A stretch of DNA of 12,734 bases. Origin: Actinomycetota bacterium (GTDB lineage Bacteria; Actinomycetota; Actinomycetes; Streptosporangiales; Streptosporangiaceae). Location of the stretch: NCBI GenBank assembly GCA_003541285.1, contig DPMS01000658.1, forward strand, positions 1-12,734. The letters are read 5' to 3'. Shown here piece after piece: positions 1 through 7,216 of the stretch. The notes below the pieces were generated by a model, which made no database searches, was not told the origin of the DNA, and worked only from the letters and a program-made list of their open reading frames with translations. The translations under genes were made by a program, and so were the position numbers. Position 1 is the first letter of the stretch. Each line of letters opens with the position of its first letter.

Positions 1-493
1 TGTTGCCGATCATCCCGCCGAGCGTGGCCCGGTTCTTGGTGGAGGTGTCCGGGCCGAACACCAGCCCATCCTGGGCGGCCGCCAGGTTGAGCTGCTCCTG
101 CACCACACCGGGCTGCACACGCGCCACGCGCCGCCCGGGGTCGATCTCGATAATCCTGCTCATATGCCGGGACAGATCCATCACGATCGCCCGCCCCACC
201 GTCTGGCCGGCCAGGCTGGTCCCGGCGCCCCGGGGCAGCACCGGGACGCCGAACTCGCCGGCGGTGGACACGGTGGCCGCTACGTCGGCGGCGTCGCGGG
301 GGAAAACCACCCCGATCGGCTCGATCGCATACATACTCGCGTCGCGGGAGAACAGGTGCCTGCTGTAGGAGTCGAACCGGACCTCACCGCCGACCACGCG
401 CCGCAGCGCCGCCGCGAGTTCCGCGCTCTGGTGCGGTGGTCCCGGCTCGCCCCCCGGTGCCGGCCCGGTGCCCGCCACACTGCGAAAGGACAT
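1..493 (-). CDS. FAD-binding oxidoreductase, GlcD/D-lactate dehydrogenase type (N-terminal part, runs off left edge)
   Basis: The first 164 codons are visible; the rest lies left of the window. The reading is a PCMH-type FAD-binding domain: a YSRDAS-like opening (here YSRHLFSRDASMYAIEP), then VVFPRDAADVAA, the pyrophosphate-binding PRGAGTSLAGQTVG loop, a SRHMSRIIEIDP strand, VQPGVVQEQLN, FGPDTSTKNRATLGGMIGN. This order is typical of glycolate oxidase GlcD, D-lactate dehydrogenase and D-2-hydroxyacid dehydrogenases that oxidise a 2-hydroxy acid to a 2-oxo acid, often fused to a C-terminal Fe-S (CCG) domain, which cannot be checked here. The start is uncertain: ATG at 493 (MSFRS), ATG at 499, or GTG at 478; none has a clear Shine-Dalgarno. 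With ATG 493 the gene overlaps the divergent aminotransferase start. The substrate cannot be read from this fragment. Confidence 0.88.
   Translation of the reverse strand, partial: MSFRSVAGTGPAPGGEPGPPHQSAELAAALRRVVGGEVRFDSYSRHLFSRDASMYAIEPIGVVFPRDAADVAATVSTAGEFGVPVLPRGAGTSLAGQTVGRAIVMDLSRHMSRIIEIDPGRRVARVQPGVVQEQLNLAAAQDGLVFGPDTSTKNRATLGGMIGN
485..490 (+). promoter_or_regulatory. Ribosome binding site AAAGGA that fixes the aminotransferase start
   Basis: AAAGGA at 485-490 lies 7 nt before ATG 498 but only 1 nt before the in-frame ATG 492, so ATG 498 is the better start. The site lies inside the first codons of the divergent FAD oxidoreductase if that gene starts at 493. Confidence 0.6.
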
Positions 494-500
494 GTACATG
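491..500. repeat. 10-bp perfect palindrome CATGTACATG holding start codons of both divergent genes
   Basis: CATGTACATG reads the same on both strands. On the plus strand it contains ATG 492 and ATG 498 of the aminotransferase; on the minus strand it contains ATG 499 and ATG 493 of the FAD oxidoreductase. Dyad symmetry does not extend beyond the ten bases (A490 against G501). Confidence 0.9.
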
Positions 501-1667
501 GCGTACCAGAGCGGCCGCCACTTTCTCCAGATCCCGGGGCCGACGAATGTCCCCGACCGCGTACTGCGGGCGATGGCGGCACCCACCATCGATCACCGCG
601 GCCCGGAGTTCGCCGCGCTGGCCCGCCACGTGCTCGCTGGCGCCGGGCGGCTGTGCGGCACGGCGCGGCCCGTCGCCCTGTATCCCTCCTCGGGCACCGG
701 CGCCTGGGAGGCCGCGCTGGTGAACACGCTGTCGCCCGGCGATCGCGTGCTCGCCTTCGACACTGGGCACTTTGCCACCTTGTGGTCACAGATGGCCAGG
801 AAGCTGGGCCTGGCCGTTGACATCGTTCCCGGTGACTGGCGCCGGGGCGTCCAGGCCGGGCAGGTTCACGGGAAGCTGTCCACGGATCCGGGGCACCAGA
901 TCAAGGCGGTGACAATCGTTGCGAACGAAACGTCCACCGGCTGTGCCAGCCAGATCCCGCTGATCCGGGCTGCGATGGACAGCGCCCGGCATCCGGCGCT
1001 GCTGATCGTGGACACGATCTCGTGTCTCGGGTCAGTGGAGTACCGCCACGACGAGTGGGGTGTCGACGTCACCATCTGGTGCTCCCAGAAAGGCATGATG
1101 CTGCCCCCCGGCCTGGGCCTGAACGCGGTCAGCGAGAAGGCGATCGCCGCGGCGAGCCGTGCCCGCCTGCCGCGCAGCTACTGGGACTGGCAGCCGCTGC
1201 TCGCGGCGGCCGGGACCGGCCTTTTCCCCTACACGCCGCCAACCAACCTGCTGTTCGGGCTCCGTGAGGCGCTCGCCATGTTCGACGAGGAGGGACTGCC
1301 AGCCGTCTTCGCACGGCACGCCCGGCATGCGGAGGCTACCCGCCGGGCGGTCCGCGGCTGGGGGCTCGGCATCGTCTGCCAGCAGCCCGCTGACTACTCC
1401 CCTACGCTCACCGCTGTCATGGTTCCTGACGGGCACGATGCTGACCTGGTGCGCCAGCTGATCCTCGAGCGCTACAACATGTCGCTCGGCGCCGGGCTGG
1501 GCCGGCTGGCCGGGCGGGTGTTCCGCATCGGCCACCTCGGGGATCTGAGCGACCTGTCACTGGCGGGCGCGCTGTGCGGAGTGGAGATGGGGCTCGCCCG
1601 GGCAGGGGTGCCCATCGCCCGCGATGGGGTCAGCGCCGCGCTCGACTATCTGGGGTCGGCTGCCTGA
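498..1667 (+). CDS. Serine-glyoxylate aminotransferase-type class V aminotransferase
   Basis: A 389-residue PLP enzyme of the alanine/serine-glyoxylate aminotransferase group, which transfers an amino group between serine or alanine and glyoxylate. Visible motifs: FLQIPGPTNVPDRVLRAM at the N-terminus, DHRGPEF (about 32-38), the SSGTGAWEAAL cofactor-phosphate loop (about 64-74), the NETSTG segment (about 143-148), Asp172 in VDTISCLGS, which should hold the PLP pyridine nitrogen, and Lys198 in CSQKGMMLPPG as the Schiff-base lysine. The QKG-LPPG form resembles serine-glyoxylate enzymes more than cysteine desulfurases. Length is normal for the family. ATG 498 was chosen for its Shine-Dalgarno spacing. 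The 3' end overlaps the convergent carboxyltransferase gene by 38 nt. Pairing with a 2-hydroxyacid oxidase suggests glyoxylate handling, but that is inference; substrate preference (serine, alanine or another donor) is not readable. Confidence 0.9.
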   Translation: MAYQSGRHFLQIPGPTNVPDRVLRAMAAPTIDHRGPEFAALARHVLAGAGRLCGTARPVALYPSSGTGAWEAALVNTLSPGDRVLAFDTGHFATLWSQMARKLGLAVDIVPGDWRRGVQAGQVHGKLSTDPGHQIKAVTIVANETSTGCASQIPLIRAAMDSARHPALLIVDTISCLGSVEYRHDEWGVDVTIWCSQKGMMLPPGLGLNAVSEKAIAAASRARLPRSYWDWQPLLAAAGTGLFPYTPPTNLLFGLREALAMFDEEGLPAVFARHARHAEATRRAVRGWGLGIVCQQPADYSPTLTAVMVPDGHDADLVRQLILERYNMSLGAGLGRLAGRVFRIGHLGDLSDLSLAGALCGVEMGLARAGVPIARDGVSAALDYLGSAA

Positions 1668-3063
1668 CGTCATCCGCGGCTGGCCGCGGAGGCTGGATGA
1701 TCCCGCGCACGATGCCGCGGGCCAGCAGCTCGGCCGGGGTGAGCTGCAGCCGCCCGGCCACCGCCGGGATGTCAGCGGCGTCGAGCTTGAGTATCGAGGC
1801 CGCCAGCTCCGGTGCGGTCACAGCGAGATAGCCGTCCCAGGCGATCCACAGGTCGCGTGGTGACGCCAGCGCGAGTGCCCCGCCGGACACGCCTTCGCCG
1901 ATGACCACGGATGTGACCGGGACCTGGCTGGCAGCGACCGCGACGAACAGTTCGGCGATCGCCGGGCCGATCCCGGCAGCCTCGTCGGCCGGGGCCGCCG
2001 CGGCGCCCGGGGTGTCAATCAGCGTGAGGACCGGCAGCCCGAGCCGCCCGGCCAGCCCGAGCAGGCGGGTCGCGTCCCTGAACCCCGCCGCGGTGGTCCG
2101 CTCGCCGGTCTGCGCGATGTACGCGATCGTGGCACCGTCGTGGCTGCCGAACCCGCAGCGCAAGCCCAGATCAACGCCACCGCAGCGATCACCGCGGATC
2201 TCGAAGGACTGCCCGAAGTAACCCGCCAGCCACTGGTCCGCGCGGGCCCGCCCGCGCCCCCGTGCGCGGCCGACCTGTGCCCAGCCGTCCGCACCGCGAT
2301 CCCCGCCATCGTCTTCTTTTCCGCCACCGTCGCCAGCGCTGGCGCCGGCCGGCCAGGCGGGCAGCGGCGCCCGATCCGGGACCCCGCCGCGCGACCGCGG
2401 CGACAGCAGCCGGATGACTGCGGCGACCTCGGCACGCAGCCGGTGCACCGGCGCCAGCACGTCGGCGAACCCGTGCGCCCACTGGCCTTCGGCGAGGTAG
2501 TCCCCCGACCCGGGGTCCGCGCCAGCGGGCCGGGTGCGGGAGCCCGAGAAACTCACCCGGGCGCCCGGCACGCCAACGAGCACGTCCGCGCTGGCGATGA
2601 GGGATGACCATACCCCGCCGGTGGTCGGGTCACCGGCCACCCCGATATGCGGGATGCCCGCCCGCCGCGCTCCGGCGACGGCCGCCGCGACAGCCTGCAT
2701 CTGGGTCAGGGCGGTGGTGCCCTCCTGCATCCTGGAACCGCCCGAGGCGGCGACGCCGACGACAGGCAGGCGCTGCGCCGCCGCGACCGAGAAGGCCCGC
2801 GCGATCCTGGCGCCCTCGGCGGCTCCCATCGAGCCGCCGAGGAACGCGAAATCGAAGCCGACCAGCACGCAGGGCTCGCCTTCGACGGTCGCCACACCCG
2901 TGGTCACCGCATGGCGGGCGCCGGTCGCTTTCCGGGCCCGGCGAAGCTGTGCCTGGTAACCGGGCCAGTCGCTCGGGTTGCCTGCCGCGATCTCATCGCC
3001 GAACCGTGCCAGGCTCCCGGCATCGGCGATCTCCTGGTAGACCGGGCGGGGATCAGCGGTCAT
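1630..3063 (-). CDS. Fused acetyl-CoA-carboxylase-like carboxyltransferase (beta and alpha halves in one chain)
   Basis: A 477-residue protein with two crotonase-fold carboxyltransferase halves. Beta-like half (about 1-220): GGSMG at 76-80, SGGSRMQEG at 107-115, DPTTGG at 145-150. Alpha-like half (about 280-455): FEIRGDR at 287-293, DTPGA at 350-354, GEGVSGGAL at 389-397. A Gly/Asp then Arg-rich linker (about 225-277) joins them. The four-cysteine zinc ribbon that opens classical AccD is absent. Such enzymes move CO2 between carboxybiotin and an acyl-CoA, or run in the decarboxylating direction. No biotin carboxylase or biotin carrier gene is in the window, so partners must be elsewhere. ATG 3063 was chosen because it overlaps the CoA-transferase stop by 11 nt, suggesting translational coupling; a weak GCAGG precedes it. 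Alternatives are an acyl-CoA carboxylase or a malonate-decarboxylase-like subunit. Confidence 0.87.
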   Translation of the reverse strand: MTADPRPVYQEIADAGSLARFGDEIAAGNPSDWPGYQAQLRRARKATGARHAVTTGVATVEGEPCVLVGFDFAFLGGSMGAAEGARIARAFSVAAAQRLPVVGVAASGGSRMQEGTTALTQMQAVAAAVAGARRAGIPHIGVAGDPTTGGVWSSLIASADVLVGVPGARVSFSGSRTRPAGADPGSGDYLAEGQWAHGFADVLAPVHRLRAEVAAVIRLLSPRSRGGVPDRAPLPAWPAGASAGDGGGKEDDGGDRGADGWAQVGRARGRGRARADQWLAGYFGQSFEIRGDRCGGVDLGLRCGFGSHDGATIAYIAQTGERTTAAGFRDATRLLGLAGRLGLPVLTLIDTPGAAAAPADEAAGIGPAIAELFVAVAASQVPVTSVVIGEGVSGGALALASPRDLWIAWDGYLAVTAPELAASILKLDAADIPAVAGRLQLTPAELLARGIVRGIIQPPRPAADDVRQPTPDSRARR

Positions 3064-4249
3064 CGGCCTGCACATGGCCGAGCAGGGCCGCGCGCAGCTC
3101 ATCGGTATGCTCGCCGAGGGCCGGCGGCGGCAGCCCCGGCGACAGCACACTGCGGCCGTAATGCACGGGGTTGCCCGGCAGCCGGATGCGGCCGAGCTGC
3201 GGATGCTCCACCTCCCAGACCAGGCCCTCCGCGCGTGCCTGCTCGCTCTCGTAGACCCGGTCCAGGGTCTTCAGTTCGCCCGCCGGTACGCCGGCCTGGT
3301 GGAACTGGCCCAGCAAGTCAGCAATCGTTCGGCGGGCAAGCGTCGCGTTTATGATCTTGTGCAGTTCGGCGATGTTGCCCAGGCGCAGCGCATTCGTGGC
3401 GAACCTGCTGTCAGCAGGATCCAGCCCGGCGAGCGGGGCGAAACGCCGCCAGATGTCTTCGTTGCCGACCGCGATGACCAGTGGGGCGTCCGCGGCGTCG
3501 AACACGCCGTAGGGAGCGACCGTCGGGTGGTGGTTGCCCGAGAGCCCGGGCACCTCTCCCGCTACCAGGTACCTGGCCCCCTGGAAGGTATGAATGCCGA
3601 TCTGCGAGGCCAGCAGCGAGGTGGAGACCCGCTGGCCGAGCCCGCTGCGCTCACGTTCCACCAGTGCGCCGAGCACGCCTATCACCCCGAACAGTGCCGC
3701 GCTGACATCTGCGACCGGGACACCGACCTTGACCGCCCGGCTGACCGCGGTCCCGGTCAGGCTCATCAGGCCGCCCTCGGCCTGCAGGATCTGGTCGTAG
3801 CCGACCCGGTCACTGTCCGGGCCCCGCTCGCCGAACCCGCTGATCGCCAGCCTGACCAGCCGCGGATTCAGTTCAGCGAGCCGGTCGTCTCCCAGCCCGA
3901 GCCGGTCCATCACGCCAGGGCGGAAATTCTCGATCAGCACGTCGGCCCAGCGCACCAGCGCCTCAACGAGGTCCCGTTCGCCCGGGTCTTTCAGGTCGAT
4001 GGCCACGCTGCGCTTGCCGCGGTTGACCGACAGGTAGTAGGTGCTCTCAGCCCCGTCACCGGCCTGCATGAACGGCGGGCCCCACTGCCTTGTGTCATCC
4101 CCCGCGCCCGGCCGTTCCAGCTTGATCACCTCGGCGCCCAGGTCGCCGAGCAGCATCGCCGCGTAGGGGCCGGCAAGCACCCGTGCCAGGTCGAGCACGT
4201 GCACGCCCGCCAGCGGGCCCACGGGCCCGGCAGGCTGCGTCTGCGTCAT
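3053..4249 (-). CDS. CaiB/BaiF family class III CoA-transferase
   Basis: A 398-residue member of the family that moves CoA between acyl-CoA and a free carboxylate (formyl-CoA, carnitine and succinyl-CoA:acid CoA-transferases). It opens with LAGVHVLDLARVLAGPYAAM, then LLGDLGAEVIKLERPG-GDDTR (about 33-53), NRGKRSVAIDLKDP (76-89), LIENFRPGVMDRLGLG (105-120), NPRLVRLAISGFGERGP (128-144), GYDQILQAEGG (150-160). Asp181 in VPVADVSAAL aligns by position with catalytic Asp169 of formyl-CoA transferase/YfdW. ATG 4249 has a strong GGAAGGAA Shine-Dalgarno at 4253-4260. It sits between the binding-protein gene (122-nt gap) and the overlapping carboxyltransferase, so it probably activates the imported acid. 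Donor and acceptor are unknown; the family is too broad to name a substrate from sequence alone. Confidence 0.93.
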   Translation of the reverse strand: MTQTQPAGPVGPLAGVHVLDLARVLAGPYAAMLLGDLGAEVIKLERPGAGDDTRQWGPPFMQAGDGAESTYYLSVNRGKRSVAIDLKDPGERDLVEALVRWADVLIENFRPGVMDRLGLGDDRLAELNPRLVRLAISGFGERGPDSDRVGYDQILQAEGGLMSLTGTAVSRAVKVGVPVADVSAALFGVIGVLGALVERERSGLGQRVSTSLLASQIGIHTFQGARYLVAGEVPGLSGNHHPTVAPYGVFDAADAPLVIAVGNEDIWRRFAPLAGLDPADSRFATNALRLGNIAELHKIINATLARRTIADLLGQFHQAGVPAGELKTLDRVYESEQARAEGLVWEVEHPQLGRIRLPGNPVHYGRSVLSPGLPPPALGEHTDELRAALLGHVQADDR

Positions 4250-4320
4250 CGCTTCCTTCCCCGGAGGCGGGCAGGCGCGGGGCACCCTCCGCCCCCTGCG
4301 CTTGTCGTATGTTCCGGGCT

Positions 4321-4357
4321 GCCCCGCGCCCGTGCCTGGCTCGCGCAGGCGCGGGGC
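4321..4357 (-). terminator. GC-rich intercistronic hairpin after the binding-protein gene
   Basis: GCCCCGCGCC at 4321-4330 and GGCGCGGGGC at 4348-4357 form a perfect 10-bp stem with a 17-nt loop (TGC/GCA can add 3 bp inside). It starts 14 nt past the binding-protein stop in the minus direction. There is no U tract, as is common for actinomycete hairpins, so it may attenuate transcription, stabilise the upstream mRNA or do both, rather than stop everything. A third copy of the arm lies at 4274-4283. Confidence 0.55.
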
Positions 4358-4371
4358 TGGCCCGGTGCCGG

Positions 4372-5628
4372 TTACGGGGTGGCCGCCGCGAGCGCGGTCG
4401 CCGACATCACGTAGACCTGCTGCTCCACGCCCGAGGTACTGGCCTGGAAGGCGCCATACGGGCCGAACGTGTTGTTGTACTGGTTGTAGTCGAGGCTCCC
4501 GCTTGCTCCCTCGTAATTGATCTTCGTTCCGGCCTTCAGCAGCTTCAGGCACGTCGAGTAGGTGTAGCAGGCGGTGCCCGGCGGGTTCGTCACCTTGGTC
4601 ATGTCGTGGGCGACCGTGGTTCCGTTGGTGGTCTTCGCGTAGTCACCGGCCAGCGCCAGCGAGATGACGGCGTCATAGGCGTAGTTCGCGTTGGCCAGCG
4701 GGCCCGCCGTCTTCTGGCTGGGGTAGAGCGTGTTGAACTTGTTCGTGAAGGCGGTGGTTGCCGCCCCGCTCACCGATGTGCCGTACACCGAGGTCAGGAC
4801 GGCATGCGCGGTCGGGTAGCCGATCGCCTTGAGGTAGTCGCTGCCGCTGGTGACGTCGGTGCCGACCCACGGGATGTTCTGCCCGCCGAGCTGCTTGAAC
4901 TCCCGGAACAGGACGGCCGCGGTCGGCGGGTCCTCCTGCGTGAAGATCACCTGCGGATGCGCGGCGATCGCCTCCCGCACCTGGCTCAGGTACGACGTCT
5001 GATCCGGGGTCACGATGATGGTCTTCAGGATGGTGCCGCCGAGCTTGGTGAAGGTCTGGGACACCGGCTTCAGGAAGGTCTGCGCCGCCGGGTCCGAGTA
5101 GAACAGCATGACCGCCTTCGTGTAGCCCTTGGTGTGCGCATACAGCGCCATGGCGACGCCGAGCTGGGAGTCAGACGGGCTGTCACGGAAGAAGTACGGG
5201 TCGGTCTGGTGGTCGCGGGCGGTGTCGCCGCCCTGGAACTCGTCGACGATGTGGTTGGAATCCAGGATCGGCTCCACGCCGTTGATCTCCTGCGTCTCCG
5301 GGCCGATCACCCCGCTGACGTTCTTCGTCAGCATCTGGTTGGCCGCGGTCACCCCGTCGGCGACGTCACAGCTGGTATCTCCGGTCACTAGCTGCACCTT
5401 GCGGCCGAGCACACCTCCGGCCGTGTTGATCTCGCTCTGGGCCACCCTGGCGCCCTGGAGCATCGCCTGCCCCAGGCTCGCCAGCCGGCCCGTGAAGCAG
5501 GACAGGACTCCATAGGTGACCGGGCCGGATGAGCTGCCGCCCGATCCGCTGCTCGAGGATGCGCAGGCGGCTAGCAGGACGGCCGCCGCACAGGCGCCGG
5601 CTGACCTGCTGATCATGCGATGTTTCAC
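4372..5628 (-). CDS. Branched-chain amino acid-type ABC transporter substrate-binding lipoprotein
   Basis: A 418-residue type 1 periplasmic-binding-fold protein (LivJ/LivK, Peripla_BP_6 group) that would capture the solute outside the membrane for the LivHMGF complex encoded upstream. The N-terminus has a basic start, a hydrophobic stretch and lipobox LAAC with Cys22, then a Ser/Gly-rich tether (23-35). The mature fold shows YGVLSCFTGRLASLGQAMLQGA (39-60), INTAGGVLGRKVQLVTGDTSCD (67-88) and VSGVIGPETQEINGVEPIL (104-122). Cys44/Cys87 could form the N-lobe disulfide seen in LIV-binding proteins; Cys354/Cys360 form a second close pair. The start is GTG 5628, preceded by GGGAG at 7-nt spacing; ATG 5616 is a weaker alternative. 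The gene follows livF after 97 nt. This subfamily binds amino acids, amides and also aromatic or aliphatic acids, so the ligand is open. Confidence 0.93.
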   Translation of the reverse strand: MKHRMISRSAGACAAAVLLAACASSSSGSGGSSSGPVTYGVLSCFTGRLASLGQAMLQGARVAQSEINTAGGVLGRKVQLVTGDTSCDVADGVTAANQMLTKNVSGVIGPETQEINGVEPILDSNHIVDEFQGGDTARDHQTDPYFFRDSPSDSQLGVAMALYAHTKGYTKAVMLFYSDPAAQTFLKPVSQTFTKLGGTILKTIIVTPDQTSYLSQVREAIAAHPQVIFTQEDPPTAAVLFREFKQLGGQNIPWVGTDVTSGSDYLKAIGYPTAHAVLTSVYGTSVSGAATTAFTNKFNTLYPSQKTAGPLANANYAYDAVISLALAGDYAKTTNGTTVAHDMTKVTNPPGTACYTYSTCLKLLKAGTKINYEGASGSLDYNQYNNTFGPYGAFQASTSGVEQQVYVMSATALAAATP

Positions 5629-5718
5629 GCTGGTTCTCCCTCTGTGCGGTGCGAGCCGTCCAGCGGTGCAGGCAGGGGGTTCCTGCGGTGTTCTGGGGGC
5701 GCCTCAGGCTCGCCTTGG
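5629..5718 (-). other. Structured livF-to-binding-protein intercistronic region
   Basis: This is the largest upstream gap within the liv genes. GCGAGCC at 5651-5657 and GGCTCGC at 5707-5713 are perfect 7-bp inverted arms; inside them GCAGG (5672-5676) and CCTGC (5682-5686) form a small second hairpin. The Shine-Dalgarno GGGAG lies just outside, next to the GTG start. Such structures can give binding-protein genes their own mRNA stability, but nothing here proves that. No convincing separate promoter is seen. Confidence 0.4.
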
Positions 5719-6447
5719 TCAACTCATGCGGCCGACGTAGAGCTCCACGACGCTGTCGTCGTGGAGCAGTTCCTGTGCAGGACCGTCGAGCCTGTTGCGC
5801 CCGAGCACGAGGATGTAGCCCCAGTGCGCGTGGCGGAGTGTGCGCCGGGTGTTCTGCTCGACAACGCAGATCCCGACGCCGGTTGCGGCGATTTTCTCTA
5901 TCTGCTCCCAGAGCGCGCTCTGGAGCAGGGGGGCCAGCCCGGCGCTCGGTTCGTCCAGCAGCATCACGGCTGGCTCAAGCATGAGTGCCCTGGCCATGGC
6001 GAGCATGCTGCGCTGACCTCCGCTGAGCATCCCTGCCCGGCGGCGAAGCGATATGGCGAGGTCAGGGAACAGTTCGCACAGTTCGTCGATCCGCGCACCC
6101 GTTCCCCTGCGGCGGGTGAACGCCCCCATTTCCAGGTTCTCCCGCACAGTCAGGTCGGGAAAGATATTGGAGACCTGGGGGACATAGCCGAGGCCGTGCC
6201 TGACGAGTTTCTCCGGCGGGATGTTCGTCGTCTTGCCGCCCCGGACATGCACCTCGCCGCGGGAGACTTTCAGCACTCCGCTCAGGGCCTTGAGCAGCGT
6301 GGACTTCCCAGCCCCGTTCGGCCCGACAATCGCGGTGATCTTCCCGGCCAGGACGGTCAGCGAGACGTCTTCGATGATCGGCGGCCCGCCGTACCCGGCC
6401 GTCACGCCGTCGGCTCGCAGTACCACCTCGGGCGCTGGCTCAGCCAT
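5719..6447 (-). CDS. livF: Branched-chain amino acid-type ABC transporter ATPase LivF
   Basis: A 242-residue cytoplasmic ATPase, one of the two nucleotide-binding subunits that power the LivHM channel. Walker A GPNGAGKST is at 42-50, the Q-loop glutamine at 91, the signature LSGGQ at 141-145, Walker B VMLLDEP at 161-167. The usual switch histidine is replaced by Gln in VVEQN, which is normal for LivF and separates it from LivG. Ending with ELYVG is also typical. Its ATG overlaps the livG stop by 8 nt (6440-6447), implying coupled translation. All catalytic motifs are intact and length is standard. Confidence 0.95.
   Translation of the reverse strand: MAEPAPEVVLRADGVTAGYGGPPIIEDVSLTVLAGKITAIVGPNGAGKSTLLKALSGVLKVSRGEVHVRGGKTTNIPPEKLVRHGLGYVPQVSNIFPDLTVRENLEMGAFTRRRGTGARIDELCELFPDLAISLRRRAGMLSGGQRSMLAMARALMLEPAVMLLDEPSAGLAPLLQSALWEQIEKIAATGVGICVVEQNTRRTLRHAHWGYILVLGRNRLDGPAQELLHDDSVVELYVGRMS
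6436..6446. repeat. Second copy of the 11-bp operator-like palindrome, at the livG/livF junction
   Basis: TGGCTCAGCCA is the exact reverse complement of TGGCTGAGCCA at 9289-9299 near the liv promoter. It covers the livG stop and livF start codons, so coding constraint (MAEPAP, SHG-stop) could explain it, or it may be an internal regulator site. Confidence 0.4.
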
Positions 6448-7216
6448 GGCTCTGGTCCATTCCGAGATAGGCCTCGACCACCCGCGGGTTGTCCCGGAGG
6501 CCGGAAAATGGCCCCTGTGCTATGACCTCCCCGAGGTCCATCACCACCACCTGACCGCAGGTCTTCTCGATGAACGGGAGGTTGTGCTCGACCACGATCA
6601 CGGTGCGGCCCTCCTGGGCGAACTGGCCGACGGCCTCGCCTATCCGCGCACCGAGCACGGGATTCACACCGCCCATCGGCTCGTCCAGGATGATCAAGTG
6701 GGGCTCGGCCGCAGCGATACGCGCGAATTCCAGCAGCCGTTTCTGGCCCCCGCTCAGCCTCACCGCGAACTCGTTCCTGAGGTCCATCAGCTGGAATCGC
6801 TCCAGGATGGCCCGGACAGCAGCGCGGTCCGGTTCCTCCTCCCGGCGCAGCCGGCGGGCGCGGGTCATCGAGCGCCAGAGCGACTCGCTGCCGAACCGGC
6901 GCCGCGCCAGCAGGACGTTGTCCATGACGGTCAGGTTGCGCCACTCCCGTGGCGTCTGGAACGTCCGGATCAGCCCCAGCCGGGATATGACATCCGGGCG
7001 TTTCCCGGCCAGCGACTGACCAGCGAACCTGATGCTGCCCGAGTCCGGCCGCCCGAAGCCGGACACGAGATCCACCACCGTGCTCTTGCCCGCGCCATTC
7101 GGGCCGATCAGGCCGACTACCTGGCCCTCGGGCACCGAGAAAGTGCATTGACGGACGGCATGGATGCCGCCGAACGATTTCGTCAGGTTCTCGATCTCGA
7201 GCAGCGGGGCGCTCAT
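6440..7216 (-). CDS. livG: Branched-chain amino acid-type ABC transporter ATPase LivG
   Basis: A 258-residue nucleotide-binding subunit paired with LivF. Walker A GPNGAGKST is at 38-46, the Q-loop in RTFQTPREW with Gln87, the signature LSGGQKRLLEFARI from 154, Walker B LIILDEP at 174-180, followed by MGGVNP, a LivG-type variant of MAGLNP, and the switch His211 in VEHN. The insertion between Q-loop and signature (RFGSESLWRSMTR and following) is also LivG-like, and the ending matches the BCA_ABC_TP_C tail (NPRVVEAYLG). The start ATG 7216 overlaps the livM stop in an ATGA junction. Confidence 0.95.
   Translation of the reverse strand: MSAPLLEIENLTKSFGGIHAVRQCTFSVPEGQVVGLIGPNGAGKSTVVDLVSGFGRPDSGSIRFAGQSLAGKRPDVISRLGLIRTFQTPREWRNLTVMDNVLLARRRFGSESLWRSMTRARRLRREEEPDRAAVRAILERFQLMDLRNEFAVRLSGGQKRLLEFARIAAAEPHLIILDEPMGGVNPVLGARIGEAVGQFAQEGRTVIVVEHNLPFIEKTCGQVVVMDLGEVIAQGPFSGLRDNPRVVEAYLGMDQSHG

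Noticed and set aside
164..820. 218-codon plus-strand frame across the FAD oxidoreductase and aminotransferase starts
   Set aside because: Arg/Ala/Gly-rich low-complexity product overlapping two genes with clear family motifs.
3074..4414. 446-codon open frame on the plus strand opposite the CoA-transferase
   Set aside because: It is antisense to a clear CaiB-family protein, has no family-like motifs, and long opposite frames are expected in high-GC DNA.
4183..5391. 402-codon plus-strand frame opposite the binding-protein gene
   Set aside because: The translation is Arg/Val/Gly-rich without domain likeness; the minus strand encodes a complete lipoprotein with lipobox and fold motifs.
5717..5722. 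TTGACC, a -35-like element on the minus strand before the binding-protein gene
   Set aside because: No acceptable -10 lies 16-19 nt downstream; the region there is C- and G-rich, so a separate promoter is not supported.
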